Origin: Cyanobacteria bacterium RI_101
GTDB lineage: Bacteria; Cyanobacteriota; Cyanobacteriia; Cyanobacteriales; Microcystaceae
DNA length: 64,000 nucleotides
Assembly: GCA_016471375.1 (NCBI GenBank)
Contig: WGLZ01000030.1
Span: forward strand, 1-64,000
Direction: 5' to 3'
The position numbers were made by a program, and so were the translations under genes. The notes under the pieces are model-generated. The model was not told the origin of the DNA. It did no database searches and saw only the letters and a program-made list of their open reading frames with translations. Position 1 is the first letter of the stretch, and every line of letters begins with the position of its first letter. Positions 24,947-33,977 of this stretch are shown one piece after another.

Positions 24947-26311
24947 CTAGCCTTGACACTGGTCTAAAATCTCCAGTAGCAGTTCATCAATGGCTCGCCG
25001 TAGGTCTCCGGCGCCGAGGCGACTATTGTTCACTAAAATAGCTACGGCTAGAGTCCGCCGGGGCTGAATCTCCCAATAGCCCGCTAGGCTAACGGTTCCC
25101 GTTAGGGCGCCGGTTTTCCCCCAAAATTTGCCGGCGACGGGGGTGTTTAGGAGACGGCGCCGCAGGGTGCCCCGTTCTCCCATCAGCGCCAAGGAGTCCC
25201 GAAAGACTGACGCCGCGGGCGTTTGCGCCATCTCCCGGAGCAGATTGGTTAAGAAGCGGGGAGAGAGGAGGTTTTGGCGGGATAGCCCGGAGTAATCTTT
25301 CAGTCCCAGATCTGCCGCCCCGGGCCCGAGGGGAAGAGCGCGGCGCTGGAGGAGGCGCCCCAAAGCCTCGGCGTAGAGGTTATCGCTGTCTTGATTAATC
25401 CGGGCGACGATGTCCCTAAGGGGAGGGGAGGTTAGGGTGAACCCTGGCCTAGAAGGCGGGCTAAAATCTTGGACTAGCCGTTCCTCGCCAACCCTAATCC
25501 CCCGCCGGTTTAGTTCCCGGGCCAGCGCCGCTAGGAAATAAGCGCCGGGGTCGGGGACGGCAAAAGTCAGACGGGCGGGTTCGGCTTCGGGGGGCAGAGA
25601 TCCGGTAAGAATCCACTGGGAGGTTCCCCAGACCCCCGTTAATTCTAGGGGGCGCGGCTCTGGCGCGACGCGGGTTTGATTGCTCAGGGAGACCGTCCCT
25701 AGGGCGAGGGGATCGGAGACTTCTAGTTTTAACGGTTGCCCCAGGGTTTCGGGCGTCAGGGTCAGGGTTCCTTGATTGCCGTTGAGGATGGCCTGATTGA
25801 CCGCCGGAGCGTAACCGTAGGCCAGATCCCCCCATTCCCAACTCTCGGGATGGCGGCGCTGGGGAGGAGCCGCGTCCGTTAGGGTCAGGGTTCCAATGGC
25901 GGTCACTCCCCGTTGGCGCAGTGTTTGGGCGAGGTCGCCTAACTGGGCCGTCGTTAAGGTCGGGTCTCCCTGGGCGTCTAGGATCAGTTCCTCCAGAAGA
26001 GGGGGAGCGCCCCGGAGATAGACCGGGGTTTGCCAGCGAAAATCGGCGCCCAGGCGACGAAGCGCCGCCGAGGCGACCAGTAGTTTAAGACTGGAGGCGG
26101 GGGTAAAGAGTTGGTCGCCGTTGCGCTGGTAGAGGGTTTCTCCGCTGGCGAGGTCTTGAATGACAACGCCCCAATGGGCCGGGGCCAGGTCGGGCGTCCC
26201 TAGACGACTTTCAATCACCGGCGCTAGGGGGCGCCGGCAAGCCGGTAGGGGGGAAGCGAAAAGAGCGCTCAGCCCCCACAGTAGACCCGCCATAGGCAAG
26301 GATTTGAACAT
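24947..26311 (-). CDS. dacB: D-alanyl-D-alanine carboxypeptidase/endopeptidase PBP4
   Basis: The 454-residue periplasmic peptidase S13 trims or cleaves peptidoglycan cross-links. It has an N-terminal signal peptide and the active-site tetrad SSLK (nucleophile Ser73, Lys76). The SxN motif is SDN in NQDSDNLYAE, and KTG lies in GKTGALTG near the C-terminus. The large insertion between SxxK and SxN contains the DPTLTT segment typical of PBP4-type enzymes. It is the last gene of the minus-strand run pgl, FHA protein, dacB, with a 29-bp gap to the FHA gene. Confidence 0.95.
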   Translation of the reverse strand: MFKSLPMAGLLWGLSALFASPLPACRRPLAPVIESRLGTPDLAPAHWGVVIQDLASGETLYQRNGDQLFTPASSLKLLVASAALRRLGADFRWQTPVYLRGAPPLLEELILDAQGDPTLTTAQLGDLAQTLRQRGVTAIGTLTLTDAAPPQRRHPESWEWGDLAYGYAPAVNQAILNGNQGTLTLTPETLGQPLKLEVSDPLALGTVSLSNQTRVAPEPRPLELTGVWGTSQWILTGSLPPEAEPARLTFAVPDPGAYFLAALARELNRRGIRVGEERLVQDFSPPSRPGFTLTSPPLRDIVARINQDSDNLYAEALGRLLQRRALPLGPGAADLGLKDYSGLSRQNLLSPRFLTNLLREMAQTPAASVFRDSLALMGERGTLRRRLLNTPVAGKFWGKTGALTGTVSLAGYWEIQPRRTLAVAILVNNSRLGAGDLRRAIDELLLEILDQCQG

Positions 26312-26340
26312 GGGCGATGTTCTACGTTAAAACCCGCCGA

Positions 26341-26949
26341 CTAGCCCAACTGAAAAATAAAGGTCATTAAATCCCCCTTGCCTAGGGAAATGCGGTCTCC
26401 CGCCCGCAGTCGGTGGCGGTTGCCCACGACCAGGGGACTGTGGTTGACGTAGGTGCCGTTGGCGCTGCCCACATCCTCTAGATAGTAAGCGTCCCCCTCC
26501 AGACGGAGGTCGGCGTGGACTCGGGAAACGACGTCGGAGTGGGGAAAACCGGAAACGTCGATATCCGGCGGAATTTTCTCGTTGGGTTTGCCAATGTGGA
26601 TCACCGTTAAGCCCGCGGGCACTTCCACCGGGGTTTCCGTTTGGACGTGGAACAGCTTGGCGCTTTGGCTCTGGAGCTGGGTCGCGCCGACGGGTTGGGG
26701 TCTCGGTTCCGGGGGGGCGGGCATAACCGGAGTTTCCGGCTCTAACTCTAATTCCGGCGCCGCCGCTTCCGCTTCCACTGCCGGCGCTTGGCTCATGTCC
26801 TTGCCGCAGTTGCCGCAGAAAATCATGTCGTCCTGCACCTGGGCGCCGCAGTGGGGACAGGCGATCAGATGGGGCAATGGCGTAAAACAGGCTTCGCACT
26901 GGGCGGCGCCGTCGGGGTTGGAATGGTTGCAGTTGGGACAGACCAGCAT
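26341..26949 (-). CDS. Double zinc-ribbon FHA domain protein
   Basis: From the ATG at 26949 the protein has 202 residues. The N-terminal 60 residues hold zinc-ribbon cysteine pairs (CPNCNHSNPDGAAQCEAC, then CPHCG and CGNCG). A Pro/Glu/Ala-rich linker leads to an FHA domain (about 110-200). It carries the conserved core: VSRVHADLR, DVGSANGTYVN and LRAGDRISLG. FHA domains bind phosphothreonine, so it probably reads a Ser/Thr kinase signal; the partner is not evident here. An upstream TTG start at 26976 would add 9 residues and is less likely. It lies 51 bp after pgl on the same strand. Confidence 0.9.
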   Translation of the reverse strand: MLVCPNCNHSNPDGAAQCEACFTPLPHLIACPHCGAQVQDDMIFCGNCGKDMSQAPAVEAEAAAPELELEPETPVMPAPPEPRPQPVGATQLQSQSAKLFHVQTETPVEVPAGLTVIHIGKPNEKIPPDIDVSGFPHSDVVSRVHADLRLEGDAYYLEDVGSANGTYVNHSPLVVGNRHRLRAGDRISLGKGDLMTFIFQLG

Positions 26950-27000
26950 AGAGATCGGCGGGGAAACAGGCGTCAAGAAGTAATGATGGGGGACGGAGGG

Positions 27001-27714
27001 TTAAGTTCCGGCGGCGGCTTCGTCCAAGAGCCAAAACAATTCCCCCTGGGGCCGGATCAAACGGGCGGGATAGGTTTGGGCGTCTCCTTCCGGCGCCAGA
27101 ACCGCCTTCAGCGCCGCTTGTTTGCCGGCGCCGCTGACCAGAAAACAAACGCAGTGGGCTTGGTTAATCAGGGGAGCGGTAAAGGTGAGGCGGGGCTGGC
27201 CGTCCTTAGCGCCGACGGTGACCAGGCGGTCTTTCACCTCTAGGGCCGGAGTGTGGGGAAAGAGGGAGGCGGTGTGGCCGTCGTCCCCCAGACCCAGCAA
27301 AATTAAATCAAAGGCCGGGAAGGCGCCGGCGGGAACTTGAAAGAAACGGGCCAACTCCGATTCGTAGCGCTCCGCGTCCGCCTGGGGATCGGCGCTCTCG
27401 GTCGGCATCGGATGAATATTCTCCGCTGGCAAATCCACCTGATCCAGCCAAACCTGCCGGGCCATGCGTTGGTTGCTGTCGGGGTGATCGGCGGGAACGT
27501 AGCGCTCGTCTCCCCAAAAAACTTGGAGTCGAGACCAGGGTAAATCCGCTTGGGCGAGGGCTTGGTAGAGCGCCTTAGGGGTGCTCCCCCCCGCTAGGGC
27601 CAGGGTAACCGAGTCTTTACGGGCGAGAACCGCTTCGATTCGGGCCAGCGTCAACTCCAGCGCCCCTTGGCAGAGTTGGGCGGAGTCGGCAAAGATCTTG
27701 ACGGAGGGGGTCAT
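27001..27714 (-). CDS. pgl: 6-phosphogluconolactonase
   Basis: The 237-residue enzyme hydrolyses 6-phosphogluconolactone in the oxidative pentose phosphate pathway, which in cyanobacteria supplies NADPH in the dark. It belongs to the SugAR/DevB-type lactonase family, with LALAGGSTPKALYQAL near residue 39, FWGDERYVPADHPDSN near 66 and LGLGDDGHTASLFP near 140. Length is normal. It is the first gene of the minus-strand run ending in dacB and is divergent from the HpsJ-like gene across 193 bp. Confidence 0.96.
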   Translation of the reverse strand: MTPSVKIFADSAQLCQGALELTLARIEAVLARKDSVTLALAGGSTPKALYQALAQADLPWSRLQVFWGDERYVPADHPDSNQRMARQVWLDQVDLPAENIHPMPTESADPQADAERYESELARFFQVPAGAFPAFDLILLGLGDDGHTASLFPHTPALEVKDRLVTVGAKDGQPRLTFTAPLINQAHCVCFLVSGAGKQAALKAVLAPEGDAQTYPARLIRPQGELFWLLDEAAAGT

Positions 27715-27907
27715 GGTTAATGCGCTCGCGACAGGATAGCAATGGAAGCGCCAAGGAGGGAGAAGGTTATCCCGCCAGTTGTGTCACTGATTCCCCAATA
27801 GTGTTAAATTGACCTACTGAGCTACGTTCCTCAACCCTCAAGTCTTAGAGCTTGACTCATTATACAACCCCCTAGAACAACCCATCCCTCCGGGTGAATT
27901 GAACTTT

Positions 27908-28708
27908 ATGATGACCGCCAGTCCCTTCACCGCGCTCTGCCTTAAGCTTTTCGGCGTTATTTTTATTCTCTCTTCCCTGATCGATTTCTTGACCCTCGCC
28001 ATTCCCCTCAACCTCCGCAACAACGAATGGCAACTGGGCTTCATTAACAGCGTGGTGGAGCGGGGCGTAGTGCCCATGTTAGGCGTCGCTTTGATTATTC
28101 TCGGTTATTGGATTGACTCCGCCTTGAACGCCGACCCCCTGGCCAAAAAAAGCGTTTTTGACCTGCGCCTGCCCACCTATATTCTCTCCATTCTACTGGG
28201 TCTTTTGTTTTTGCTGGTGATTCCGGTTTACCTCGGCAGTTTGAATGAAGCCAAAGGGAACGCGATGTCCCAGATTGAGAAAGGCGCCGGTCAAGGCCGG
28301 GAGCAAGTCCAGAGATTTTTAGACCAGGTCAACGCTTTCGCCCAGAATCCTAAACTGCTAGAACAGCGCATCGCCCAACAGAAACAGATTCTCCAGGCGG
28401 GTCAGGTGCAAGGCGCCGCCCTCAATCCCCAGCAAATCGCCGGGCTTTCCAACGAGGTGGCTCAACTGGAAGGTCTGCGGCAACTCTCCAAAGACCCCGG
28501 CGCTTATCGCAAGCGGATCGACCAAATTAAAGCGGAACTGGAAGCGCAACTGGACAAGCGCCTGCAAAAGGCGGAGACGGACGCCACCACCCAAGCCCTC
28601 AAGCAAGGGCTTAAAACCGGTCTGACCAGTTTAATTTTGTCCATCGGTTTCGCCACCGTCGGCGCCCTCGGCCTGCGTAACGTCATTTCCGGCGCCGACC
28701 GCCGTTAA
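27908..28708 (+). CDS. HpsJ-like membrane protein
   Basis: From the ATG at 27908 the protein has 266 residues. Two or three N-terminal membrane helices (about 8-32, 50-68, 85-108) include SSLIDFLTLAIP. A long Gln-rich coiled-coil region (about 115-230) and a final hydrophobic segment follow. This matches the HpsJ family named from the hormogonium polysaccharide locus of Nostoc, which is widespread in cyanobacteria. The role in polysaccharide secretion or gliding is family knowledge; no other hps gene is seen nearby. It is 12 bp upstream of nusB and heads a six-gene plus-strand run. Confidence 0.75.
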   Translation: MMTASPFTALCLKLFGVIFILSSLIDFLTLAIPLNLRNNEWQLGFINSVVERGVVPMLGVALIILGYWIDSALNADPLAKKSVFDLRLPTYILSILLGLLFLLVIPVYLGSLNEAKGNAMSQIEKGAGQGREQVQRFLDQVNAFAQNPKLLEQRIAQQKQILQAGQVQGAALNPQQIAGLSNEVAQLEGLRQLSKDPGAYRKRIDQIKAELEAQLDKRLQKAETDATTQALKQGLKTGLTSLILSIGFATVGALGLRNVISGADRR

Positions 28709-28720
28709 CCGCCCTAACTT

Positions 28721-29371
28721 ATGTCTAGTCGTCAACAGCCCCGCAGAGTGGCCCGAGAACTGGCCCTCCTGAGTCTGAGCCAACTCAAATCGGCGCCGGA
28801 ACAATTGGAGCGGCAGGACTTTAACGCCTTGGTTTTAGCCGCCGTCCGGGCCCTGCGGAGCGAGGCCCAGGAGTTTTTGGAAACCGCCGCCGGGGAAGTG
28901 AATCGAGCTAACGAACGCCTCCTCAGTAGCGAGACCCGCTCCGCCAACGCGGACAGCGCCCGGGCGATGCTCCAGGAAGCCCTGGGACTTACCCAGGGGG
29001 CGATTAACCGTCTTGGCTCCGCCCTAGACTGGCCGGAAACCCTCCAGTTGGCGGGTCAAACCGACGTGCGGGAGTTTGCCCTGGAGTTAATCGCCGCCGT
29101 CCATCGGCGCCGGTCGGAAATCGACCAGATTCTGGAAGCCGCCCTGGTGGATTGGCAACTGAGTCGTCTGCCCCGTTTAGATTTAGATATTCTCCGATTG
29201 GCGGTGGCGGAAATCTATTTCCTGGAGGTTCCCCAAAAAGTGGCCATTAACGAGGCGGTTGAATTGGCTAAACGCTACTCCGACGACGAAGGCTCTCGCT
29301 TTATCAACGGCGTCCTCCGCAGGGTGAGCAATCAACGGGGAAACGCCCCGGCGCCCCTCCCAAAGCCCTAA
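28721..29371 (+). CDS. nusB: Transcription antitermination factor NusB
   Basis: NusB with NusE binds boxA RNA in rRNA antitermination. The 216-residue product starts with [15 protein letters not shown], the family N-terminal helix. It has a cyanobacterial insertion of about 60 residues, and ends with the conserved C-terminal half: [32 protein letters not shown] and FINGVLRRV. It is longer than E. coli NusB (139 residues), as usual for cyanobacteria. The gene follows the HpsJ-like gene by 12 bp. Confidence 0.95.
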   Translation: MSSRQQPRRVARELALLSLSQLKSAPEQLERQDFNALVLAAVRALRSEAQEFLETAAGEVNRANERLLSSETRSANADSARAMLQEALGLTQGAINRLGSALDWPETLQLAGQTDVREFALELIAAVHRRRSEIDQILEAALVDWQLSRLPRLDLDILRLAVAEIYFLEVPQKVAINEAVELAKRYSDDEGSRFINGVLRRVSNQRGNAPAPLPKP

Positions 29372-29401
29372 AATAACTCCAGTCCCCTTTTGGTTTCCGT
29401 C

Positions 29402-29827
29402 ATGACCGAAACTGCCCCCGCCCCCGCCGCGCCCAAAAAAGCCAAAGCCCCGGCGCTAGAAGACCAGCCCTTAACGGAGTTAATTCCCGCCCATTTCCTG
29501 CCCCGGCTTCAGGAAGCCCTGACCCAACTGGGCTTGGGCGCTGTGGAGTTGCAGTGGCGAGAGGCGAAAATTCCCCTGGCCGGCGCCGACGACCCAGAAA
29601 CCTATTGGCAAGTGATCGGCGCTTGGCCCGAGAGCGGACGGCAGTTTAACCTCTACTTTTGGGAAGGCTCACTCAACGGAGCCAAGGGCTTTTCTTGGAA
29701 TTTGGCGGGTCGGCCCCCCAGCGCCCTGGAGTCCTTTATGATCGACGAGCGCAAAGTCACCTTAGACTTACTCTTGCTCTATACCCTGCAACGGCTCAAC
29801 GGCCAGAAATGGTTGGTCTGGAATTAA
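29402..29827 (+). CDS. DUF2996 family protein
   Basis: From the ATG at 29402 the product has 141 residues. An Ala/Pro/Lys-rich N-terminal 30 residues is followed by a compact domain with HFLPRLQEALTQLG, FNLYFWEGSLNGAKGF and a C-terminal LLLLYTLQRLNGQKWL. This pattern matches the cyanobacterial DUF2996 family, of unknown function. It has no signal or membrane segment. The TTG at 29390 would add four residues and is less likely. It lies 30 bp after nusB. Confidence 0.82.
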   Translation: MTETAPAPAAPKKAKAPALEDQPLTELIPAHFLPRLQEALTQLGLGAVELQWREAKIPLAGADDPETYWQVIGAWPESGRQFNLYFWEGSLNGAKGFSWNLAGRPPSALESFMIDERKVTLDLLLLYTLQRLNGQKWLVWN

Positions 29828-29884
29828 CCGACCCGCTCCGGTCTTATGGTAATAATGGAAAATTCTCAGCGTTCTCTTTCGCCT

Positions 29885-30274
29885 ATGCGCGTCTACGTCC
29901 TGCTCTTCAACGCCAGAACGGACAATGAAGGCATCCACACCATCCAGATGGGGGGCAAAAATAAAATTCTGATGTTTGAATCGGAAGACGACGCCACCCG
30001 TTTCGCGCTCCTCTTAGAGGCGCAGGATTTTCCGTCCCCCACCGTCGAGCCGATGGATTCCCAGGAAATCGAAGCCTTTTGTCAAGAGGCGGGCTACGAC
30101 TGCGAAGTGGTGACGGAAGGGATGTTGGCCATTCCCCCGGAGAAAAATATCGCCGACGCCGATTGGGACCCGGACGGGGTCTTGACGCCCAAGGAAACCG
30201 CGGAGGAAGAGGCTGAAGAATTTTCCGAGGCGGAGTTAGAGCAAATTCGGCGCCGTTTGGAGGGATTGTTATAG
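29885..30274 (+). CDS. DUF3110 domain protein
   Basis: From the ATG at 29885 the product has 129 residues. The N-terminal 80 residues form the DUF3110 domain (MRVYVLLFNARTDNEGIHT, then FESEDDATRFALLLEAQDFP). The last 40 residues are acidic and helical (EEEAEEFSEAELEQIRRRL). The family is found in cyanobacteria and plastids and its function is unknown. An in-frame ATG at 29846 would add residues not seen in the family. Its TAG stop shares a base with the GTG start of murQ, so translation is probably coupled. Confidence 0.85.
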   Translation: MRVYVLLFNARTDNEGIHTIQMGGKNKILMFESEDDATRFALLLEAQDFPSPTVEPMDSQEIEAFCQEAGYDCEVVTEGMLAIPPEKNIADADWDPDGVLTPKETAEEEAEEFSEAELEQIRRRLEGLL

Positions 30275-31182
30275 TGACCCTAGCGGAACGGGGCCATCTG
30301 CTGACAGAGCAGGTGAATCCCCAGAGTCAAACTTTAGACCAACTCTCTCCCCTAGAGTTAGTGCGACTTTTTAACCAAGAGGACGCCCAAACCCTAGCGG
30401 CCGTCGCCGGCGCCGAGGACGCTTTGGCCCAGACCATTATCTTGGGAGCGGACTGTTTAGCCCAGGGGGGTCGCCTTTTTTATGTCGGCGCCGGCACCAG
30501 CGGTCGTTTAGGCGTGCTCGACGCGGCGGAGTGTCCCCCCACTTTCTGCACAGCGCCGGAGTTAGTCCAGGCCATTATCGCCGGGGGTCGGGAGGCGTTG
30601 GTGCGGAGTTCCGAAGGGTTGGAGGATAACGCCGAAGACGGCGCCAAAGCCATTGCGGAGCGGGGTATTGGCCCTTTAGATTTAGTGATCGGCGTTACCG
30701 CGGGGGGCACCACGCCCTATGTGCGGGGCGCGTTGGAAAAAGCCAGGGAACGGGGCGCCAAGACGGCGTTTATGGCCTGCGTGCCGGAGTCCCAGGCGCC
30801 CATGGCCGCGGACGCCAATATTCGCCTGTTAACGGGGCCGGAAATCTTAGCGGGATCGACCCGGCTCAAGGCCGGCACCGCCACTAAAATGGCGCTGAAT
30901 ATTATTTCCACCGGCATTATGACCCGCCTGGGAAAGGTCTATGGCAACCGTATGGTGGACGTGGCGGTGACGAACCAGAAATTGGAAGACCGGGCCCTGC
31001 GCATTTTGCAGGATTTAACGGATCTCTCCCGCTCCGACGCTTTGGACTTACTCGAAAAGAGCGGACGACGGGTTAAACTGGCGCTATTGATGCGCTGGAG
31101 CGGTCTAGACGCCCAGGCGGCGGAAGCCCGTTTGCAAGCCTGCGGGGGCAACCTCCGGGCCGCTAGCGCCGAGTTTGTTTAA
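30274..31182 (+). CDS. murQ: N-acetylmuramic acid 6-phosphate etherase
   Basis: MurQ cleaves the lactyl ether of MurNAc-6-phosphate during cell-wall sugar recycling. The 302-residue protein has the SIS-domain sugar-phosphate site GAGTSGRLGVLDAAECPPTF (about 69-88) and VTAGGTTPYVRGAL. Conserved TGPEILAGSTRLKAGTATK and a C-terminal UBA-like end follow. The GTG start overlaps the previous stop by one base. No anmK or phosphotransferase gene for MurNAc is in the window, so the source of substrate is not shown. Confidence 0.96.
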   Translation: MTLAERGHLLTEQVNPQSQTLDQLSPLELVRLFNQEDAQTLAAVAGAEDALAQTIILGADCLAQGGRLFYVGAGTSGRLGVLDAAECPPTFCTAPELVQAIIAGGREALVRSSEGLEDNAEDGAKAIAERGIGPLDLVIGVTAGGTTPYVRGALEKARERGAKTAFMACVPESQAPMAADANIRLLTGPEILAGSTRLKAGTATKMALNIISTGIMTRLGKVYGNRMVDVAVTNQKLEDRALRILQDLTDLSRSDALDLLEKSGRRVKLALLMRWSGLDAQAAEARLQACGGNLRAASAEFV

Positions 31183-31197
31183 CCTTTCCCCTTGGCT

Positions 31198-32661
31198 ATG
31201 ACCCCCCCCACCCCCTTTACTTGGGCCGCTCTGGGCCTCCTTGGCCTCGCCGGGGTCTTTTTTAGCTGGAGCTATCGGCGCTATCGCCCCTACGGCCGAG
31301 CGGGGGTTTTGACCTGGCTCCAATCTCTTGTTCTCATGACGCCTTGGTTCATTTCCCTGACGGTGTTCGCCTTGGGTTTGCGTTTAAACCTCGCCGTGAT
31401 TCTCGCCCTTTCTATAGGCTCCTTCGGGGGCTATATCTACCTAGGCAAACTGATTCGCCGGGAAGAGGCCGCTTTACCCTTGCCGAAGGGCCAACCCCTG
31501 CCGACGGCGCCGGTTCAGGAGCCGGAAGAGCCGGATCTCTTGCCCATTCCCGAGGAGGATTTACAAAAAATTCGGGGCATTTTCGGCATTGACACTTTTT
31601 TCGCCACGGAAACCATTCCCTACCAGGAAGGCGCTATTTTTCGGGGCAACCTCCGGGCGGAGGCGGATCTGGCTTTCGCCCAACTCTCCCAGAAGTTAAC
31701 GGCGTCCTGCGGCGAGACTTACCGTCTCTTTTTGGTGGAAGGCGCGGAAGACCGGCCCGTGGTGGTGATTCTCCCCCGCCGCAACGATCCCCAGCCTATG
31801 ACTTGGCCCCAGAAGAATTTGGCGCTGGTTCTGCTGGTCGCTACTATTGCCACCACCCTGGAGGCCAGCGCCGCCCTCTTGGGGTTTGACTTCTTTAGTG
31901 AATGGCGCCGGTTCCCGGAAGTTCTGCCCTGGGCGCTGGCCGTCGCGGCGATCCTCGCGGCCCATGAAATCGGGCACCGTCTTCTGGCTCAGAAATACCA
32001 AATCCGCCTCAGTTGGCCCTTTTTCCTGCCCACCTGGCAAATCGGCTCCTTCGGCGCCATCACCCGCTTTGAATCCCTTCTGCCCCACCGGGCGGCGCTG
32101 TTTGATATTTCCCTAGCGGGGCCCGCCCTCGGCGGTTTAGTTTCCCTCCTATTTTTAGCCATCGGTCTCGTTCTTTCCCATCCCGGCGCCGGTTTACAAA
32201 TACCGGGTCAGTATTTCCAAGCCTCGATCCTGGTGGGACTGTTAGCCAAAAGTATTCTCGGCGCCGAATTGGAGCAGAGCGTCATCGCCATTCACCCCCT
32301 GGTGATTTTGGGTTGGTTGGGGCTGGTGATTAACGCCTTAAACCTGCTCCCCGCCGGACAACTCGACGGGGGGCGGATCGTCCAAGCTATCTATGGCCGT
32401 AAAATCGCCCGCCGGGCCACCGTGGGAACCCTAATCATTTTGGGGATTGTGGCCCTGGTGAACACCGTTAACTCCCTACCCCTCTACTGGGCCGTGGTGA
32501 TTTTATTCCTACAACGGGAGCTAGAGCGCCCCAGTTTGAACGAATTGACGGAACCCGACGACGCCCGGGCCGGTTGGGGCCTCTTCGCCCTCTTTTTGAT
32601 GCTCATGACCCTGATTCCCCTCAGTCCGGGGCTGGCGCTCCGCCTCGGTATCGGCGGTTAG
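31198..32661 (+). CDS. Site-2 protease family protein (EGY1-like)
   Basis: The 487-residue membrane protein has two N-terminal helices and a soluble segment (about 90-205). At least six further helices follow, with the zinc motif HEIGH near residue 255 and NLLPAGQLDGGR near 381, which supply the M50 ligands. This layout matches cyanobacterial and plastid EGY-type intramembrane metalloproteases rather than short RseP types. Substrates are unknown. The ATG at 31198 is preferred over the TTG at 31192. It follows murQ by 15 bp and is followed by a composite repeat instead of a simple terminator. Confidence 0.9.
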   Translation: MTPPTPFTWAALGLLGLAGVFFSWSYRRYRPYGRAGVLTWLQSLVLMTPWFISLTVFALGLRLNLAVILALSIGSFGGYIYLGKLIRREEAALPLPKGQPLPTAPVQEPEEPDLLPIPEEDLQKIRGIFGIDTFFATETIPYQEGAIFRGNLRAEADLAFAQLSQKLTASCGETYRLFLVEGAEDRPVVVILPRRNDPQPMTWPQKNLALVLLVATIATTLEASAALLGFDFFSEWRRFPEVLPWALAVAAILAAHEIGHRLLAQKYQIRLSWPFFLPTWQIGSFGAITRFESLLPHRAALFDISLAGPALGGLVSLLFLAIGLVLSHPGAGLQIPGQYFQASILVGLLAKSILGAELEQSVIAIHPLVILGWLGLVINALNLLPAGQLDGGRIVQAIYGRKIARRATVGTLIILGIVALVNTVNSLPLYWAVVILFLQRELERPSLNELTEPDDARAGWGLFALFLMLMTLIPLSPGLALRLGIGG

Positions 32662-32676
32662 GGGTTTAGCCTTTTA

Positions 32677-32781
32677 CCCTCACCCTAATCCCTCTCCCTC
32701 CTTCGACAAGCTCAGGAGCCGGGGAGAGGGACTTTAACTCCCCTTCTCCCACTCTGGGAGAAGGGGCTGGGGGATGAGGGC
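32677..32781. repeat. Composite intergenic hairpin repeat, copy A
   Basis: The unit starts ACCCTCACCCTAATCC and ends GGGGGATGAGGGC, with two internal hairpins: CCCTCTCCCT with GGAGAGGG, and CCCCTTCTCCC with GGGAGAAGGGG. The first hairpin is split by a module reading CCTTCGACAAGCTCAGGA (about 32699-32717). Copies B (33823) and C (62807) share the frame. It lies between convergent or tandem genes and may act as a terminator. Confidence 0.8.
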
Positions 32782-32841
32782 AAACAAAGCCGCTGATAAA
32801 TCTGAGCGGTTCCCTTAGAGTTTCCGCCGCCAAGCTAGTGG

Positions 32842-32847
32842 TATGAT
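32842..32847 (+). promoter_or_regulatory. Putative -10 of aminotransferase gene
   Basis: TATGAT lies 52 bp before the start codon at 32900, just after repeat copy A. No clear -35 is visible. Weak evidence. Confidence 0.3.
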
Positions 32848-32899
32848 CGGACGTTAAACCCTCTTTTTTGAAGACGCGCCGCCCCAGTCCCTTGCGCCC

Positions 32900-33814
32900 A
32901 TGCACCAGTTTTTGCCCATCGCCTACTTTAAAAATCAGTTTATTCCCTTTGAGCAGGCTCAAATTTCCGTCGCGACCCACGCGCTCCACTACGGCACGGC
33001 GGCTTTTGGGGGACTGCGGGGCATTCCCGACCCCCAGAATCCGGGGCAAATCCTGCTTTTTCGCCTCGACCGCCACTGTCGGCGCTTGAGCCAGAGCGCC
33101 AATTTTCTTAATTTCCAGATCGAGGCGGAGAAAATCGAGGCGATTATCCGGGAATTTGTGCGCAAAAACCGCCCCCAAACCTCCTTTTATATCCGTCCCC
33201 TGGTCTATAGCTCCGGTCTGGGCATCGCCCCCCGCCTCCACAATATCGAAAAGGATTTTCTGGTTTACGGGCTGGAAATGGAGGACTACCTCGCCGGGGA
33301 CGGCGTTAGTTGTCGCATTAGCTCCTGGTACCGTCAGGAAGACCGCAGTTTTCCTCTACGGGGCAAAATTAGCGGCGCCTACATCACCTCGGCGCTGGCC
33401 AAAACGGAGGCGGTGGAGTCGGGCTTTGACGAGGCCATTTTGATGAACACCCAGGGCAAGGTCTGCGAAGCCACGGGGATGAACGTGTTTATTGTCCGCA
33501 ATGGAACCTTGATTACCCCCGGCTTGGATCAGGATATTTTGGAGGGCATCACTCGGGACAGCGTTCTCAAACTGGCCGAAGACCTCGGTATTCCCACCCA
33601 ACAGCGCCCGGTGGATAAATCAGAATTGATTGTGGCGGACGAAGTCTTCCTCTGCGGCACCGCCGCCAAGATCACCCCCGTTAACCGCATTGAAACCTTC
33701 CCCCTCTCCGGCGAGCGCCCCATTACCCGGCGGCTGAAAAGCCTCCTGGCCCGCATTACTCAAAATCAGGAGCCAAAGTATCAAGAGTGGGTCACCATCA
33801 TTCCTTTGGACTAA
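32900..33814 (+). CDS. ilvE: Class IV aminotransferase, branched-chain type
   Basis: The 304-residue PLP enzyme is of the IlvE/DAAT fold and most resembles branched-chain amino acid aminotransferases. It has the N-terminal substrate loop THALHYGTAAFGGLRG (about 26-41), catalytic lysine in LRGKISGAYITSALAK (near 155), the cofactor motif FDEAILMNTQGKVCEATGMN, and DEVFLCGTAAKITPV. It transfers amino groups between glutamate and 2-oxo acids of Ile, Leu and Val. A D-amino acid or lyase activity of the same fold cannot be excluded from sequence alone. Composite repeats flank the gene on both sides. Confidence 0.88.
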   Translation: MHQFLPIAYFKNQFIPFEQAQISVATHALHYGTAAFGGLRGIPDPQNPGQILLFRLDRHCRRLSQSANFLNFQIEAEKIEAIIREFVRKNRPQTSFYIRPLVYSSGLGIAPRLHNIEKDFLVYGLEMEDYLAGDGVSCRISSWYRQEDRSFPLRGKISGAYITSALAKTEAVESGFDEAILMNTQGKVCEATGMNVFIVRNGTLITPGLDQDILEGITRDSVLKLAEDLGIPTQQRPVDKSELIVADEVFLCGTAAKITPVNRIETFPLSGERPITRRLKSLLARITQNQEPKYQEWVTIIPLD

Positions 33815-33822
33815 TCAAACCT

Positions 33823-33931
33823 TGACCCTCACCCTAAATCCCTCTCCCTCTTTGGGAGAGGGACTTTGACTCCCCTTCTCCCGCTCCCTGAGCGTAGCCG
33901 AAGGAGGGAGAAGGGGTTGGGGGATGAGGGC
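33823..33931. repeat. Composite intergenic hairpin repeat, copy B
   Basis: Same frame as copy A (GACCCTCACCCTAAATCC to GGGGGATGAGGGC). Here the first hairpin, CCCTCTCCCTCTTTGGGAGAGGG, is uninterrupted. The second is split by CCCTGAGCGTAGCCGAAGG (33886-33904), the reverse orientation of the copy A module. Copies A and B therefore show empty and occupied versions of each site. Confidence 0.8.
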
Positions 33932-33977
33932 AAACAGACCCAGTGACAAACCGGAGATGCCCCCCTAGGAGATTGTT

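Noticed and set aside
26327-27148. Minus-strand frame of 273 codons across pgl and the FHA gene
   Set aside because: It is in a different frame from two well-supported proteins and its residues are low-complexity Arg/Pro/Gly.
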